Below are positions 11,881 to 23,300 of a stretch of 64,000 nucleotides of DNA, one piece after another. Source of the stretch: Lyophyllum atratum. Taxonomy: Eukaryota > Basidiomycota > Agaricomycetes > Agaricales > Lyophyllaceae. The first letter of the stretch is position 1. Each line of letters begins with the position of its first letter. A program made the position numbers and the translations under genes. The notes under the pieces are model-generated. The model searched no databases. It was given only the letters and a program-made list of their open reading frames with translations, and was not told where the DNA came from. The stretch is taken from positions 1-64,000 of the forward strand of contig JACGCN010000016.1 in NCBI GenBank assembly GCA_014905825.1, given 5' to 3'.

Positions 11881-12637
11881 AGCTCGAGAATTCGAATGAA
11901 ATCGGAGGATCACGCTGTCGTACTAGACGTGTCGGACGCGTTGAAGCCGTTGAAAACAAGTTCTTTGCCCAGAGTTGTCAACCAGATCTGTCTCGGCGAA
12001 CGGGGGACGCAGTCTAAGATTGAAAAAGAAAAGTATTGCAGAGAGAGTGAGCCAAATTGTCAACGCCAAGAAGTCAATTCCAGCAGAGCGTCGTCCAAGA
12101 ACGCGGTGGTGAGTGAACAAGTGGTCAATGGCATGTTTCGGTCCGGTCGATCGCGGTCTAGAACAGACAGATCACGTGTAAGTAGCAGCCTACCATCTGA
12201 GCCCACCGCTTTCGGGAAAGGCTATCATGGTCGAAGTTCACTTAGATACTCAACGTAAAGCCCTTCAGTTACATGTGCACTCGAGCTCCAGACGTCTCGA
12301 GGACGGTTGTCAATGCTGGCTCGAAAAATGTTCTGTGAGTCTGCGACCAGTGACCAGTATTGCCACTCAGTTCGGCATTGTCCGGAAATTTGCTGCAAGC
12401 AACCGAAGCGTCTCGACACCCCTTGGACAAGCTTCACCGCCGATTTCTTGGCTTTTCCACACCCTTGTGGTCCAGGCTCACCATCTCCCTCACATGTTTA
12501 GGGTCAACAGAAGACCACTTTTGACAGTCTGTTAAGTCTGCCTGATCCGGTTGACGGCTCACATGAAGATGATGAGAAGATTCTTGTATAGCCATCTACG
12601 CGACCTCGCTGATCAAAGTCACCTGGCCTCCTTTCAG
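11881..12637. other. Intergenic
   Basis: About 760 bp between the homeodomain-like gene and the inverted-repeat element. Nothing recognised; open frames are short. Confidence 0.5.
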
Positions 12638-13483
12638 TAGCCTTATTCAAAGTTGGCCGAAGTCGAAGTCGAAGTCGCAGCTGAAGGCTGACAAATATAA
12701 AATTTCGAGCTCCGAGTGTGACCAGATCGTGACACACGCGCCCGCCTCCTATCTCTCCAATAAACCACAAGAGCGGACCATACACATGCGCCCACCCACA
12801 AGAGGCGACAGCGCGCCAGCAAGTTTCACACGACACCCCCTTTTTTTCCTTTTCTTTTCTCTTACATGCTATGCCTAATGCGTATGATACCCACCCACTA
12901 TGCCCCCCACTCCCACTCCATTCTCGCATCAACCCGCTACACAACGACGACCGATCTGCCGTACAGGAAGAGAACTTTAATCCCATCGCGTACCTACAAA
13001 CGGATAATTATTTACTTTACTTTATTTCACGGATACTTAGCTATCCCCGCTTCTTAGCTCTGTAGTGTAGCTTGCCGGCGGCTAAATATGACTGCATCAT
13101 CATCATCTCCAATACTCTACAGGTCCTGGGTGTATTCCCGAGTGAGATGTATATTTCCAGCATTTGGTACATGGTGATTGCTATAATGAGCGTCAGATAG
13201 AGCAGAGATAGCCGCATATCGAGATTGAACGTGAAGCAGGCATCCTTGAGAGAATTTCATGGAGAAAATGATTTGCGAGAGATCATGGTAAGCAAGATAA
13301 TTTTATTAACTCCTTTCGCGTGTCGAGCATGGCCGTAACGGCCGTACGATGGGGAGAAGTTGCTATCGACGGGCCCAGATTGACGAGCGTGACATCGCGC
13401 ATGTAGCGGAGCTCGAAATTTTATATTTGTCAGCCTTCAGCTGCGACTTCGACTTCGACTTCGGCCAACTTTGAATAAGGCTA
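12638..13483. mobile_element. Candidate MITE bounded by perfect 77-bp inverted repeats
   Basis: Bases 12638-12714 and 13407-13483 are exact reverse complements over 77 bp. The outer ends read TAGCCTTATTCAAAG and CTTTGAATAAGGCTA, so a TA target duplication with GCCTTATTC termini is possible (Tc1/mariner-like), although TA could also be part of the repeat. The arms contain GAAGTC units in tandem. The 692-bp centre has pyrimidine-rich runs and no transposase or other recognised protein. Identity between arms is complete, which points to a recent insertion or continued correction. Confidence 0.7.
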
Positions 13484-13566
13484 GTGACGGTCAGCATACG
13501 ATACCTGCTTCAGAATACCACATGCGCCTTTTTTGTGGTTTTCTTTCAGGGGTATCCTCCAGCAAG

Positions 13567-13679
13567 TTCTGCTCCCGAGGACGCCTTCTTTTCATGAGAA
13601 TACTTGTTGACACCGAGTAAGCTCTGCTCCCGGTCCTACATCGACGCCTTCTTTCACCAGGATGGTTGTTGAGACCGAG
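13567..13679 (+). repeat. Imperfect tandem duplication in the peroxygenase upstream region
   Basis: Two adjacent copies (about 13567-13617 and 13623-13679) share TCTGCTCCCG at the start, GACGCCTTCTTT in the middle, and end in TTGTTGACACCGAG or TTGTTGAGACCGAG. They lie 100-215 bp upstream of the peroxygenase ATG. Confidence 0.6.
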
Positions 13680-13714
13680 CGTTCACATGGTGCCTCACAT
13701 CGTATACACAGGTT

Positions 13715-13724
13715 CTATATATAC
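13715..13724 (+). promoter_or_regulatory. TATA box of the peroxygenase gene
   Basis: CTATATATAC lies about 60 bp upstream of the ATG at 13780, a normal distance for a strongly regulated fungal gene. Confidence 0.55.
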
Positions 13725-13779
13725 TGCCTAAAACATAGTCTCTTTTCAAGCCCTCCCATACCAAAGTGGTCAGCTTACC

Positions 13780-15369
13780 ATGGTCGCCTCTTCGATCCTC
13801 CTCGTTTTTGCTGCCCTGGTGCCAGCGCTTGCGTTCCCTCATTTAGAGGCCCGTCAACAGATAGGTGTCGTTATCGCAGCTCCTCCAAGACCAACGAACA
13901 CCGGGACTATTCCGATGCCAGGCATGTTTGATTATTCGAAGACCACTCCCTCGCGATACGACCTAACAGGATATCACAGATGCTGCACATCCGTTCATCG
14001 CCCCTGGACCGAACGACCTCCGTGGACCGTGCCGTAGGTGATTTAGAAGGCAATTCATGGACAGCATTAACCGGCCGACTTAGCGGGTCTAAACACCTTG
14101 GCCAACCATGGATTCCTTCCACGCAAGTTCGTACGATAACGTCGTCCCATGAGGCTACACACTGACGATACGAGCTAGCGGGGTAGCGTCATTCGCGGAG
14201 ATCGTCAACGCGACCACGTTCGGATTCAATATGGATTACGATCTTGCCTCTGCATTGGCTGCCTTCGCAATGGTGCGCCATCATTTTCCCGACCACATAA
14301 ACTACAGCGTGCCGACTCATTGATGCACAGCTGGCGCGGGGAAATGCTTTCATAGACAAGATATCTATCGGCCTGGAATCCTCGTCCGTCCCGCCGCTTC
14401 CCGGACAGATCGACGGTCCTGCTGCGCGCGGCATGGCATCACATGGACGTTTCGAGGGTGAGTACTAGATTGGATGCTTATGAACTGCACCATTCTCACG
14501 CACACGTTCAGGCGATGTGTCTATGACCCGCCAGGATGCAGCCATCGGCGATAACAGGAACTTCCAATCCACTCTGTTCAACCAAGTCAGTACGCGTTCA
14601 TATTCTGACCTTGACAGTTGGTGACTGGATCGCTGTATTCAGCTTCTTGGCTTCGTCTCTCAATTCGGCGACGACTCCGCGGTGACCGGGCCCAAAAGCA
14701 TCGTGAATACTCGTGTTATGCAGGAATTCAAGGCGAAGCGATTCACAGACAGTCAAGCCGCTGATAAAAAGGTACGCTCATGTTGAACCCTCCTTCATGT
14801 GAGGTGCTCAATCAAAACTAGCTTGAATTCCACGTCGGACGACTATTGTTGAGTTACGGAGAGTCTGCTTTCACATTGAACTTCTTCGCAAACGGTACGC
14901 CCTTCCCACGGACGACGCATGATTTGACACTGACAGTAGTGAGCAGGAACCGAGGGGCTTCTATCTGTCCCAACCATGACTTCGTTCTTCCGCGATCAGA
15001 CATTCCCCGCCAACTGGAACCGCCGTTCCGCTCCAGGAGGTCTAAGCTTGATCGGCAACGACGCGGTCAATATTCTTCTCGCACACCCCGTCGCGCCAGG
15101 TGCCAATGACGCAACGGGTAAATATGTCACCGACAACACTGCGATCAGCGTAAGTTATTTCACATTTGTAGCTCGTATGGCACTGTCTAAACATTATCGT
15201 ATTCTAGACCTGCGCGCTCTATGCCAACTTGGCCGGAGACAATCTCCCGGCCGTCCTTCTCAGCACGACGGGTGTCTTGAAGCAGAACGTCGACTTTTTG
15301 CTCAACACGATTCATAACCTGTTCTCTAGCTGTCCTGTTGCCGTCCCTCACGGAGCTGCGAACGTATAA
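13780..15369 (+). CDS. Unspecific peroxygenase / heme-thiolate peroxidase (long UPO type)
   Basis: Secreted heme-thiolate enzyme that uses H2O2 to oxygenate aromatic and aliphatic substrates. Ten exons (13780-13921, 13980-14033, 14084-14126, 14179-14272, 14331-14457, 14512-14585, 14643-14771, 14822-14894, 14947-15149, 15208-15369) sum to 1101 nt, 366 aa, in frame throughout. The signal peptide is MVASSILLVFAALVPALA. The heme-ligand motif PCP (64-66) is split by an intron: DLRGPCP-GLNTLANHGFLPR. The EGD motif (153-155) is also split, followed by VSMTRQD. Arg228 and Glu235 (GRLLLSYGE) match the R..E catalytic pair of long UPOs, so the full PCP-EGD-R set is present. Intron 1 appears to be GC-AG (13922-13979), since only that junction yields the expected PMP-DAAHPF. 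The length is within the family's usual range (about 320-380 aa). Confidence 0.94.
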
Positions 15370-15539
15370 TCTGTAATTTTTGGCATGGGGCTGGAATCTA
15401 TTTCTGCGATCATCGAGGGACGGGTCTATATGTGTCGCTAACGGGTGTATATCTTGTAAGACTAGAACGCTCAGAAATATAACGCGCTGCGTACATTCCT
15501 AGATAGAATGCGAAGGAGAGTATGGGCCAAAGCTATGAT

Positions 15540-17750
15540 TTACTCGGAAACCTCGAATCCAAGTTTAGCCCAGGCATCAGACCAGCTAGGAAACGCTGCA
15601 CAGAACGCCTTTACCCTTCCCCTCGATATCACCTCAAACTCCTCTGAAAATAGTCCTCGATCACTCCACAGCCCGTGTGTCCGGGTATCTGTCAGAATTC
15701 GCCCAATGCCAGACGAACCCAGCATCCACGATAAATCATTCGCGTCCACCGGCGCCTTCTTCTTATACCGCTCCTCCCCTGCCAAGCGATGACCATCCCA
15801 CGCCTGCAGCTTCTGCAGCAACAGGACTGCGAACGGGACGACTGGCATCCTAGACTGCATGACGATCGCGGCGGGCGCGAGCGCTGGCAGGTGCATCACG
15901 CCCGGGAGTAAGATGTCGACCTTGCTTGAAGTGAGCCTTGCGATCCGCGAGTCTTTGGTGGGCCTGAAAAAAAGGACTCGGTATGTTGCTTCGGGGTCGC
16001 GAGCAGCCCGGATGACGAAATTGTCCGGCCTTTTCTCGACCAGCATGTCTTTGATCTGCTCCTGAGTGGTCGAAGCGAGTTCATCAGGAGGAAGAACCAG
16101 GATATCGACGTCCTGAAAGTTGAGACTTGATTGAGATTCACAGATTGAAGTATGCGAAGAGATGGGACGTACGTTGGGGAAGCGTGGGTTTCCGTAGAGT
16201 TCACAGGCCATGCCTCCGAAGATTGCGCAAGGGAACCGGTTTTCATGAAGGACGTCGACCGTGGTCTCGGCTGCCAGCGTTCGAATTTCGCTGAACGTTG
16301 GTTTCCGAGCGCCCTTCGCCTTCGTTCCCTTCTTCCCAGCATTTGCCTTCCCGCTCCGTTTCCCCACTGGCCTATTCGACTGCACCAACGCCACATGCAC
16401 CCCCCGCTGCACCCCCTTCCCTTTCCCTTCAGGACGTTCAGGCTGTTCTTCCGATGTGTGTGTGACAAGGTGTGGCACTGGGGGTGGTACAGTCTGACGC
16501 GTGTACCCCTGAAGGAATCCCATCTTCTGCCATTCACGAAGGTAAATCTTGTTCTCAGCCCAGAATCGGGCAGCGCGCGCATCCAGTTCGGCATCTATGT
16601 CAGGTCGAAACCAAGGAATTCGGGGTCGATTCCCTTTGCGCACGTCCTTGAGGATCATCTTGATCTGCTGCTGAGACGAGTAGTCGTCGTTGCCGGTGCG
16701 GGAGTCCCAGCTGTCCAAGAGCCGCATGAGGTGTGTAGGGAAGGGAACGAATGACCGGGGTGCCTTTCCTGATTGTGTAGTTTCTTTAGACGTGTAGGTG
16801 GATGATAAGGCTGGTATATCTTCGCCCACTGTCGATGAAGAAGAGCCGGCAAGGGCAGCAGACGCCTTCTGAGAACTGGGTGGTCCAGTTAGACGTATAG
16901 CTTCTGTCGATACGGCTCCAGAAATCTCCGAATGGAACTTTTTCTTTCGCGGAGAGGTGAACGATGGGACGTCCGCCAAAAACCCCATCTTCTTCCATTC
17001 TGGTAGGTAACTAGGTACTGTCGCAAAGAACCGCGCGGCACGCTCCTCAGATTCGGCATGCAGGATGGGATCAAACTCTCGCACTGGATTGCAGTACGGC
17101 TCGCTAGAATTTGGTCGAAAGTACCGCAGCATTGCCATGAGTACCTTCCTCTTATGATATTTGAAACCGTCCTTCGTGGATTCATCCCACTCTTTCAGTG
17201 TCTGCAAAACGAGGAAGGTATATGGCACGAGTGGGAATCCCTCAATAGTGAAACAGCCATGTTGAAGGGGATGGCGGGTTTGAACTAGGTGTATGATATC
17301 AGAAAAGGATCGGATGGCGATATCCTTCTCTCCACGATATCGTAGGATTTCCGAGGAAGGATCATAACTGAACCACCCGGTATGAGCTGCGGCGAGCGAT
17401 TGCTTTAGTGAAGGTATATCCAAATCCTCAGATGACGCTAGCATTATTTCGATGGCCTGGAAAAGACATCTATCAGCCCCGCCGATTGCCTTTATAAAAT
17501 CTCCACTAACACGGGGATCCCATCGAGTGTCAGTCACTCTATAACGACGGATGGCAAAGGCTCCACAAAAAGCGAACGCAAGGTCGCGTTCTTGGAGAAA
17601 CGGAATGACTGCTTCAGCTGCGGATGTTGTTGCAAGATAGGGACATGTGGAGCCACGGGCCTTCGCCTGGCGAGCATTCGAGTCAATCTCCAGTATCGCA
17701 TAGGTACCAGGTGGTGTATGACTGGGAGGCCAGAAGGCTTCCGATTCCAT
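15540..17750 (-). CDS. Nucleotidyltransferase-fold protein with internally repeated units
   Basis: A 716-aa reading from MESEAFWPPS (17750); the frame stays open to an upstream ATG at 17978, which would add 76 residues. A 60-nt in-phase intron (16172-16113) is needed to join GNPRFPN to DVDILVLPPDE. The second half has the NTase signature GGMACELYG (about 511-519) then DVDI (527-530), as in polymerase-beta-like nucleotidyltransferases. The first half has a degenerate equivalent (FCGAFAIRRY, 61-70) without the acidic pair. Each NTase-like head is followed by a tail with a P(F/Y)..L.LQ.L..WD segment and a YL.EWKKMGF motif. A third, headless tail lies between them (about 334-413). Substrate and role are unknown; basidiomycete genomes carry many such proteins. 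Confidence 0.7.
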   Translation of the reverse strand: MESEAFWPPSHTPPGTYAILEIDSNARQAKARGSTCPYLATTSAAEAVIPFLQERDLAFAFCGAFAIRRYRVTDTRWDPRVSGDFIKAIGGADRCLFQAIEIMLASSEDLDIPSLKQSLAAAHTGWFSYDPSSEILRYRGEKDIAIRSFSDIIHLVQTRHPLQHGCFTIEGFPLVPYTFLVLQTLKEWDESTKDGFKYHKRKVLMAMLRYFRPNSSEPYCNPVREFDPILHAESEERAARFFATVPSYLPEWKKMGFLADVPSFTSPRKKKFHSEISGAVSTEAIRLTGPPSSQKASAALAGSSSSTVGEDIPALSSTYTSKETTQSGKAPRSFVPFPTHLMRLLDSWDSRTGNDDYSSQQQIKMILKDVRKGNRPRIPWFRPDIDAELDARAARFWAENKIYLREWQKMGFLQGYTRQTVPPPVPHLVTHTSEEQPERPEGKGKGVQRGVHVALVQSNRPVGKRSGKANAGKKGTKAKGARKPTFSEIRTLAAETTVDVLHENRFPCAIFGGMACELYGNPRFPNVRPISSHTSICESQSSLNFQDVDILVLPPDELASTTQEQIKDMLVEKRPDNFVIRAARDPEATYRVLFFRPTKDSRIARLTSSKVDILLPGVMHLPALAPAAIVMQSRMPVVPFAVLLLQKLQAWDGHRLAGEERYKKKAPVDANDLSWMLGSSGIGRILTDTRTHGLWSDRGLFSEEFEVISRGRVKAFCAAFPSWSDAWAKLGFEVSE

Positions 17751-18630
17751 GATGTGGGTTAACGTCAAAGGTGTCTTGACTCTTGGGCGCCTCCAAACGA
17801 CATCGTGGGGCACTACTCCCGGGACATGCCGTATCTTGAGGTTCAGCATCAACACGTGTAGCTCGCCTCCATTTCCCCATCGCCTGGACCATTCCAGAAC
17901 GGAATTCTCTCGCGAGGAAGTAATGGATCTGAACAGATTCTGGGGCAAATAGAGAGCGTTCAAGACCACATACATCACGATCGAGGCTTGAAAGTTGATC
18001 GGGCGCAGGCGCGTATGCCATGCAGGTCACAACACGGGGCATCACAGTGGAACGTGCGGTTCCGCCACTCAAACTCTGTATCTGATCTCAGAGCTGTTGC
18101 TATTGTATGTGAGCCATGTCCGCCCGACGAATAGTTTCAACACCAACTCAAGTCACTATCACCGATACCGTGACGAAAGGTACGCCCGCTTCGAATAGTA
18201 CATTTTCTAACTCTTATCTCGAACCCATGATTTGAGCACAGTGGAGCCTGACAACAATACTTGCCTTGGTTCCTTCACCCTTCTAGCAGCCGTTGCAAAG
18301 GGCACACCCCAACTGAGGGCACACTGGATGGAATACTCCCGATTCGATTCCATCAGTGGTTTGCGATCTGGCAGACATTTGGGAGTTTTATTTCGATTGC
18401 AATGGTTGGACTCTTGATCCACACTCCAATAAATTCAAGCAGTGAGAGAACGGAAGCTTTGACGTGTGATTCTAACGGAGTAATGACAGATCAAGGGACA
18501 GCTTGATTCCCCATGGGCGATTACCTTGATGGTTACTACAAGACCATTTTCAAGGGTTACAAGAAAGGCAGCCGCGAACAGCGGTTTAGAACATGACAAG
18601 GCGGCGTCACGTTGACAGATAGTAGAACTA
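17751..18630. other. Intergenic
   Basis: About 880 bp. It may include extra N-terminal coding of the 15540-17750 gene up to 17978. Nothing else was recognised. Confidence 0.45.
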
Positions 18631-18638
18631 CTAGAGAC

Positions 18639-20296
18639 GGGGGTCCCAGCTTTTTGCGTTCCAGGTCACGTTACACGTTCCCGGTCCACGTTCCCGTTCC
18701 CGGTCTATGTTCCCGTTCCCGTTCCCGTTCCCATTCCAGGTCCTCGTTCCTCGTTCCTCGTTCCATTGAGTCATCAAGACAAACCATCCATAAATTTGGG
18801 TTGAGTTTGAGCGGGGGCGGGTAGCTGAGCCTTCGGAACGCGTTTGAAGCCAATAAGCTTGCCTGCCAGATCCCAGATCAAATGAAGGCCGATGTCATAT
18901 GTTATCGATATAGACACATACCATTCGCATCAAACATCGGAAAGTCCTCTCCATCGAGGGACGTGCGCGTTTCCTTCATTTCTCCCCTATCCGAAAATTC
19001 GCGGTCGGGATCCGGGATAAATAAGCGGTAGACGCGTCGCAAAGCCCCCTAAGATACACAGTTAGGGAAAAAATGTAAATAGACGTCTCATAGGACCGAA
19101 AAATGAGACCCAAATACCTTTAGCATAATGCACACTCCCTATAGGCAAAAAATCAAAATTTGTGCAAGCGTGCTTCAATGTTTTCACGGCGATCGACATT
19201 CTCGAGCACTGTTGCATAAGAATTCTGGGATCAGCAACTTGTGGGCTTTGTACTTTGATTGGGAACAGATGCGTTACCAGCTCGCGTTCCACTTACGTTC
19301 CGAATTTCATTCACGTTACGCCTTGCGTTCCGCTCACGTTCCAATTTTACACTCACGTTCCATCCGTTCCGAAGTGGAACGTATGCGTTCCAGCCTTGCG
19401 TTCCAAAGTTCCAAGCATTTTGCTCCTCTATTCCCTTGCTAAGCATATCCCCTCATTTTGTAGACCTATGTCTTACATCAATATAGAGTTCATTTCTAAA
19501 AGAACGTGCTTACCACACGGGAGACCAAAATGCGGACCTACAAGCGCCTACAGTGCCACAAAGATTATTGAGAGTGTCCTACACGGGTGTGAAGGTGTCG
19601 GTATAGCGGTATATCGCAGTGCCGTCGTCGTAGCCTCGTGAATACTGGGATACTGGGTTTTTAACACGTTTTAGCTTGCATTAGGCACGAGACTAATCAG
19701 AGATGTAGAGCATACCTGAGCTCAAGAACACCTTGTATAATAGATTGAGGGGGATGGTGGGCTGCATTCGATGCCAACAGAGTCCCAGGCTTGAGTCTCC
19801 GTCGGCGTCAGCGCGTCGCGAACACGAACCTCGGGCCAACATTGGCGCGTTGTTTACCAGTGTTTCCAGCACGTGTCAGACCCTCAGATAATAGGGTGCT
19901 GGATTATGTAGCTTCCACATGCGGGACGTAGTGATAGTGATACATGTACAGGTTCGTAAATATGCATAGAAAAGCACTGTACATAATACAGAGCTTGGTG
20001 GTTGACCCCCCGAGTGTTATTGAGGCATCTGTGCCAGCCCGAGTGCCCGGACCAGACGATCACGTGACGCACCCAGAGATTTTCCGTCACCGAACACAAG
20101 CCTATCGTACTCGTATTCACCCCCCACTTTGAACAGCAAACGGTACGTGACACATATGTATGATATACAAAGCCCAGGATGCTAATTTCGGTTGACATAG
20201 GAAACCCATGTTACGCATGCGTAACACCGGAACGGTAACGTATGCAATTTATGGGAACGCACGCGTTACTGCGGGAACGTAAAAAGTATGTAGCCC
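18639..20296. mobile_element. hAT-like non-autonomous element with CGTTCC subterminal arrays
   Basis: Flanked by CTAGAGAC on both sides (18631-18638 and 20297-20304), a likely 8-bp target duplication. The ends are loosely inverted: the left ends in CTTTTTGCGTTCC, and the reverse complement of the right gives CTTTTTACGTTCC, both after a G-rich start. Inside the left end, CGTTCC-type hexamers repeat densely (about 18655-18765 and again 19270-19410), and their complement GGAACG appears near the right end (about 20230-20282). Short terminal inverted repeats, subterminal hexamer arrays and 8-bp duplications are hAT features. No transposase frame was found in the 1.66 kb. Confidence 0.55.
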
Positions 20297-20375
20297 CTAG
20301 AGACGGGAGCAGGAAGAAGGGTAGTACGCAAGAACAATGGTATGTAAGAGTAGCGACATGTACTGTCCTAGGATC

Positions 20376-23300
20376 TCAGGACGTGGGCAAGCGACCGTCT
20401 TGGAATAATCGCCATCCATCATATCTACCACTGAGCGCGTAGCAAATATGGTCCTGGTACAGACAGTCCGTGGGGATACCCATAAAGTCGCATAAGGCCT
20501 TGGTCTCCGCAAATCGGACTTCAGCAGATGCAAAATCTTTATACAAAAGCGCGATCTCTCCAAGAGCGCGTTCCGCGCGGGCCCGGAAGTAGAATTCCGA
20601 AAAGGCTTTGCAATAGTCGATGGTTTGGCGAAACATATCCGCGGCTTTAGTGTCTGCGTCGTCCTGTAGCTCAATGCATCCCGCGACGTAGAAGCAGTTG
20701 ACTGCACGAGCGTCGATAGACTGGGTGGCCTCGTCGACGAGAAGGTATATCTCGCTCCGAGCCTGCGAGACATCACCATCCATGGCCTTGTAGGCTGATA
20801 GGAGGGGTAAAATACTAAGTGCGTGCGGGGCGCTTGCATGGGACTTAGGGAGGAGGCTGTCGCTGAGCTGATTACGGAAACTCTCTGCTTCGGCTGTCTT
20901 GCCTTGGCGGTAGGCCACCTCCGCCATCCCCATTACTACCCTCGAGTGGTATTCACTGCCTACTTCTTCTGAGATGGCTTCCAAAGCGGTTTTGAATTGC
21001 CGTGCCGCTAGTTCATCATTACCCAGCACTAATTCTGCATATCCAGCCGCGCATCGTGCCTGGAGCACACCTTGGCCATCGCCCATCCGTTGGAGAAACT
21101 TCAGTCCCCTGAGGGCCATCTCGGCACAATCAGGCTTTCCCATGAGCATTCTAACGGAGGCCAGGGACTGATAGCTATATGCGTCCAGATAGCGGTCCAC
21201 CGTGCTTTTGTAAACGCTGGATGGTCTCAACGAAGATTCGTAACTTGCCTCCGCCATGGCGTAATTGCCTAGCGTAGCATAGGCTTCGCCTATCCCCATG
21301 TCCGCTAGCCTACAGAGATCACGTCCAGTACGCCCGCAGGCAACGGCGATATCCCGTACCTCCTTGAGTACGTCCCTCGCTTCGACATACTGGCCGACTT
21401 CAATCTGAAGAGTGGCAACAGCGAAGAGGCAGATAGCCTTTGCACGCATGTTATGTTTTCTCCGGCGATCCGCAACGTTGAAGCATAGCAAGGATCTAGC
21501 CGATGGCTCACCTGCCTTCAACTCCTTGATCAGTAGGTGTAGGGCGGTAGCACGAGGCTTGTATTCCGTCAAAGCGTCCAAGAAGTAGGTGGCCAGTATG
21601 CACGCACGCTTCATGGTCTTGACGTCGCAGTTCGCGATACTCTGAGCGATGACGTGCTCGATATTAACATCCTCGACCTGAATTACTGCTTTTTCGACAG
21701 GGTCCCGTTCGAGATGGGCGTTGTAAAAGGTTTGGACATGGTTGAGGAGCGGAATGGCCGTGAATGAGTCGTGATTGTACTGCGAGGAGACATATAGGCG
21801 AATCGGAGCGAGCATAGTGATGAAATCGCCCTTCCGGTAAGCTAAGGAATGCTTGCATAGGACGTCCGTGCAGCTCTCGATCGTCGGAATCGAAGGGAAT
21901 ATTTCTGCCAGCCGCGTTCGATTGATACCCTGGGGAAGGAAGGCAATGACCTGCAAAGTATGGCGAATAGTGTGCCCAAGTTTCTTGAGCGACGGCGAGT
22001 TCAACGACATCTCGATGGTCATCGCGATACTGTGGACTTTCCCATCCCCGTTTTCGAGGAGGAGGGCATGTTGACGGTCCCATGCAGCAATAAGCTCTGC
22101 AGATGACCAGTCATTCTGAACGGCGACTTGAGCGAGGAGGTTAATGGAAAGAGGATGGAAGTCCAACGCCGATAATAATTTGGTAAGGATCAAAGGCTCT
22201 ACGGGATGTAGGTATATCGCCATGAATGCCGTACAAGCAGCACTCTCGTCAAGTGCAGGGACTCGGAGACGCTCCCACTTCAGGTTGGGGGGGAGCCCTG
22301 ATGTCCTAGTTGTAAGCATGATCACGACGTTGGGACAGGCACCGAACTCGTCGATAGAAGTGGCAATGTGGCTTGCATCGGAAGCGGCGTCCAGGAAGGT
22401 CTCAGCGTTATCCAGAACGACGAGGATGTGATCGGAAGAGGAAAGTGCCCGCAATATTAAGCTACGAGTGTTCGCTTTGGAGGATTTGATTCCTAAGACC
22501 CGGGCAATACGGTCGAGAAACGTCGCATGTGTAATCTGAGAGGCGTCTACGTCATCGTACCTGACGAAATATCGATGTTCGCCGAATTTGGTGGAGATGG
22601 AATCCTCGTTGAGAACGGCTCGTGCTATACTAGTCTTGCCCATGCCCCCTGGACCAATGAGTGCAACGTGGTGGCGCTTCGATAGCGATTCCGTCGCCTC
22701 TCGGACAAGGGCCTCCCTACCGACGAAGATTGGTGGCCGCAGGGGCAGGGCATCAGGAACCAGGGCGTCTCTAAAGAGGAATCAGTGATATCTGGTCTGA
22801 AGGCTAATGAAAACGTACGTCTCGAGTTTCACAGTCGTCCGGAATTCCTCGAACGAGGCCAGCAGCTCCTCAAGCTTCAAATTCGCCGTTACATGGAGTT
22901 CTGTCTGATAATCTAAGGGAAACACAGGTACAACGGACGGGAATGACTCACATTGAACAGAATCAGGAAACGGTCTAAGTCTCTCCTCCAGCCCGCAATG
23001 ACGTCCTTGTTGATCGCGACATGAAAGACCTTCGAAGCCATGCGCTTTCGCACTTGCTCGTCAACTGCCTCGCGGATACCGCTCAAAAACCTAGAAGCAT
23101 AGTCAGCGCCTGAAAAGCACCGGGAGAAACGGATTCCCACTCGTTCAACTCTGAGAGCGTGCGTCGGATCGCCGGGCTAATCTCGCTCTCCTGTACTCCT
23201 GAGGTCGCGCGCCAAATGACGAGGCTAATTGTATGACACTGCTCCGCTAGCTCTAGAAAGTCGTCCTGGTTCTGAATTGTGTTCTACGTGGCACTGAAAG

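Noticed and set aside
15859..16754. Several plus-strand frames opposite the NTase-like gene
   Set aside because: Shadows of the coding strand; the minus-strand reading has family motifs and a matching intron.
18655..18770. Dense CGTTCC repeats that could suggest a CRISPR array or satellite
   Set aside because: No regular spacers, and the same hexamer occurs near both ends of a segment flanked by an 8-bp duplication, so it is better read as subterminal repeats of a transposon. The genome is eukaryotic.
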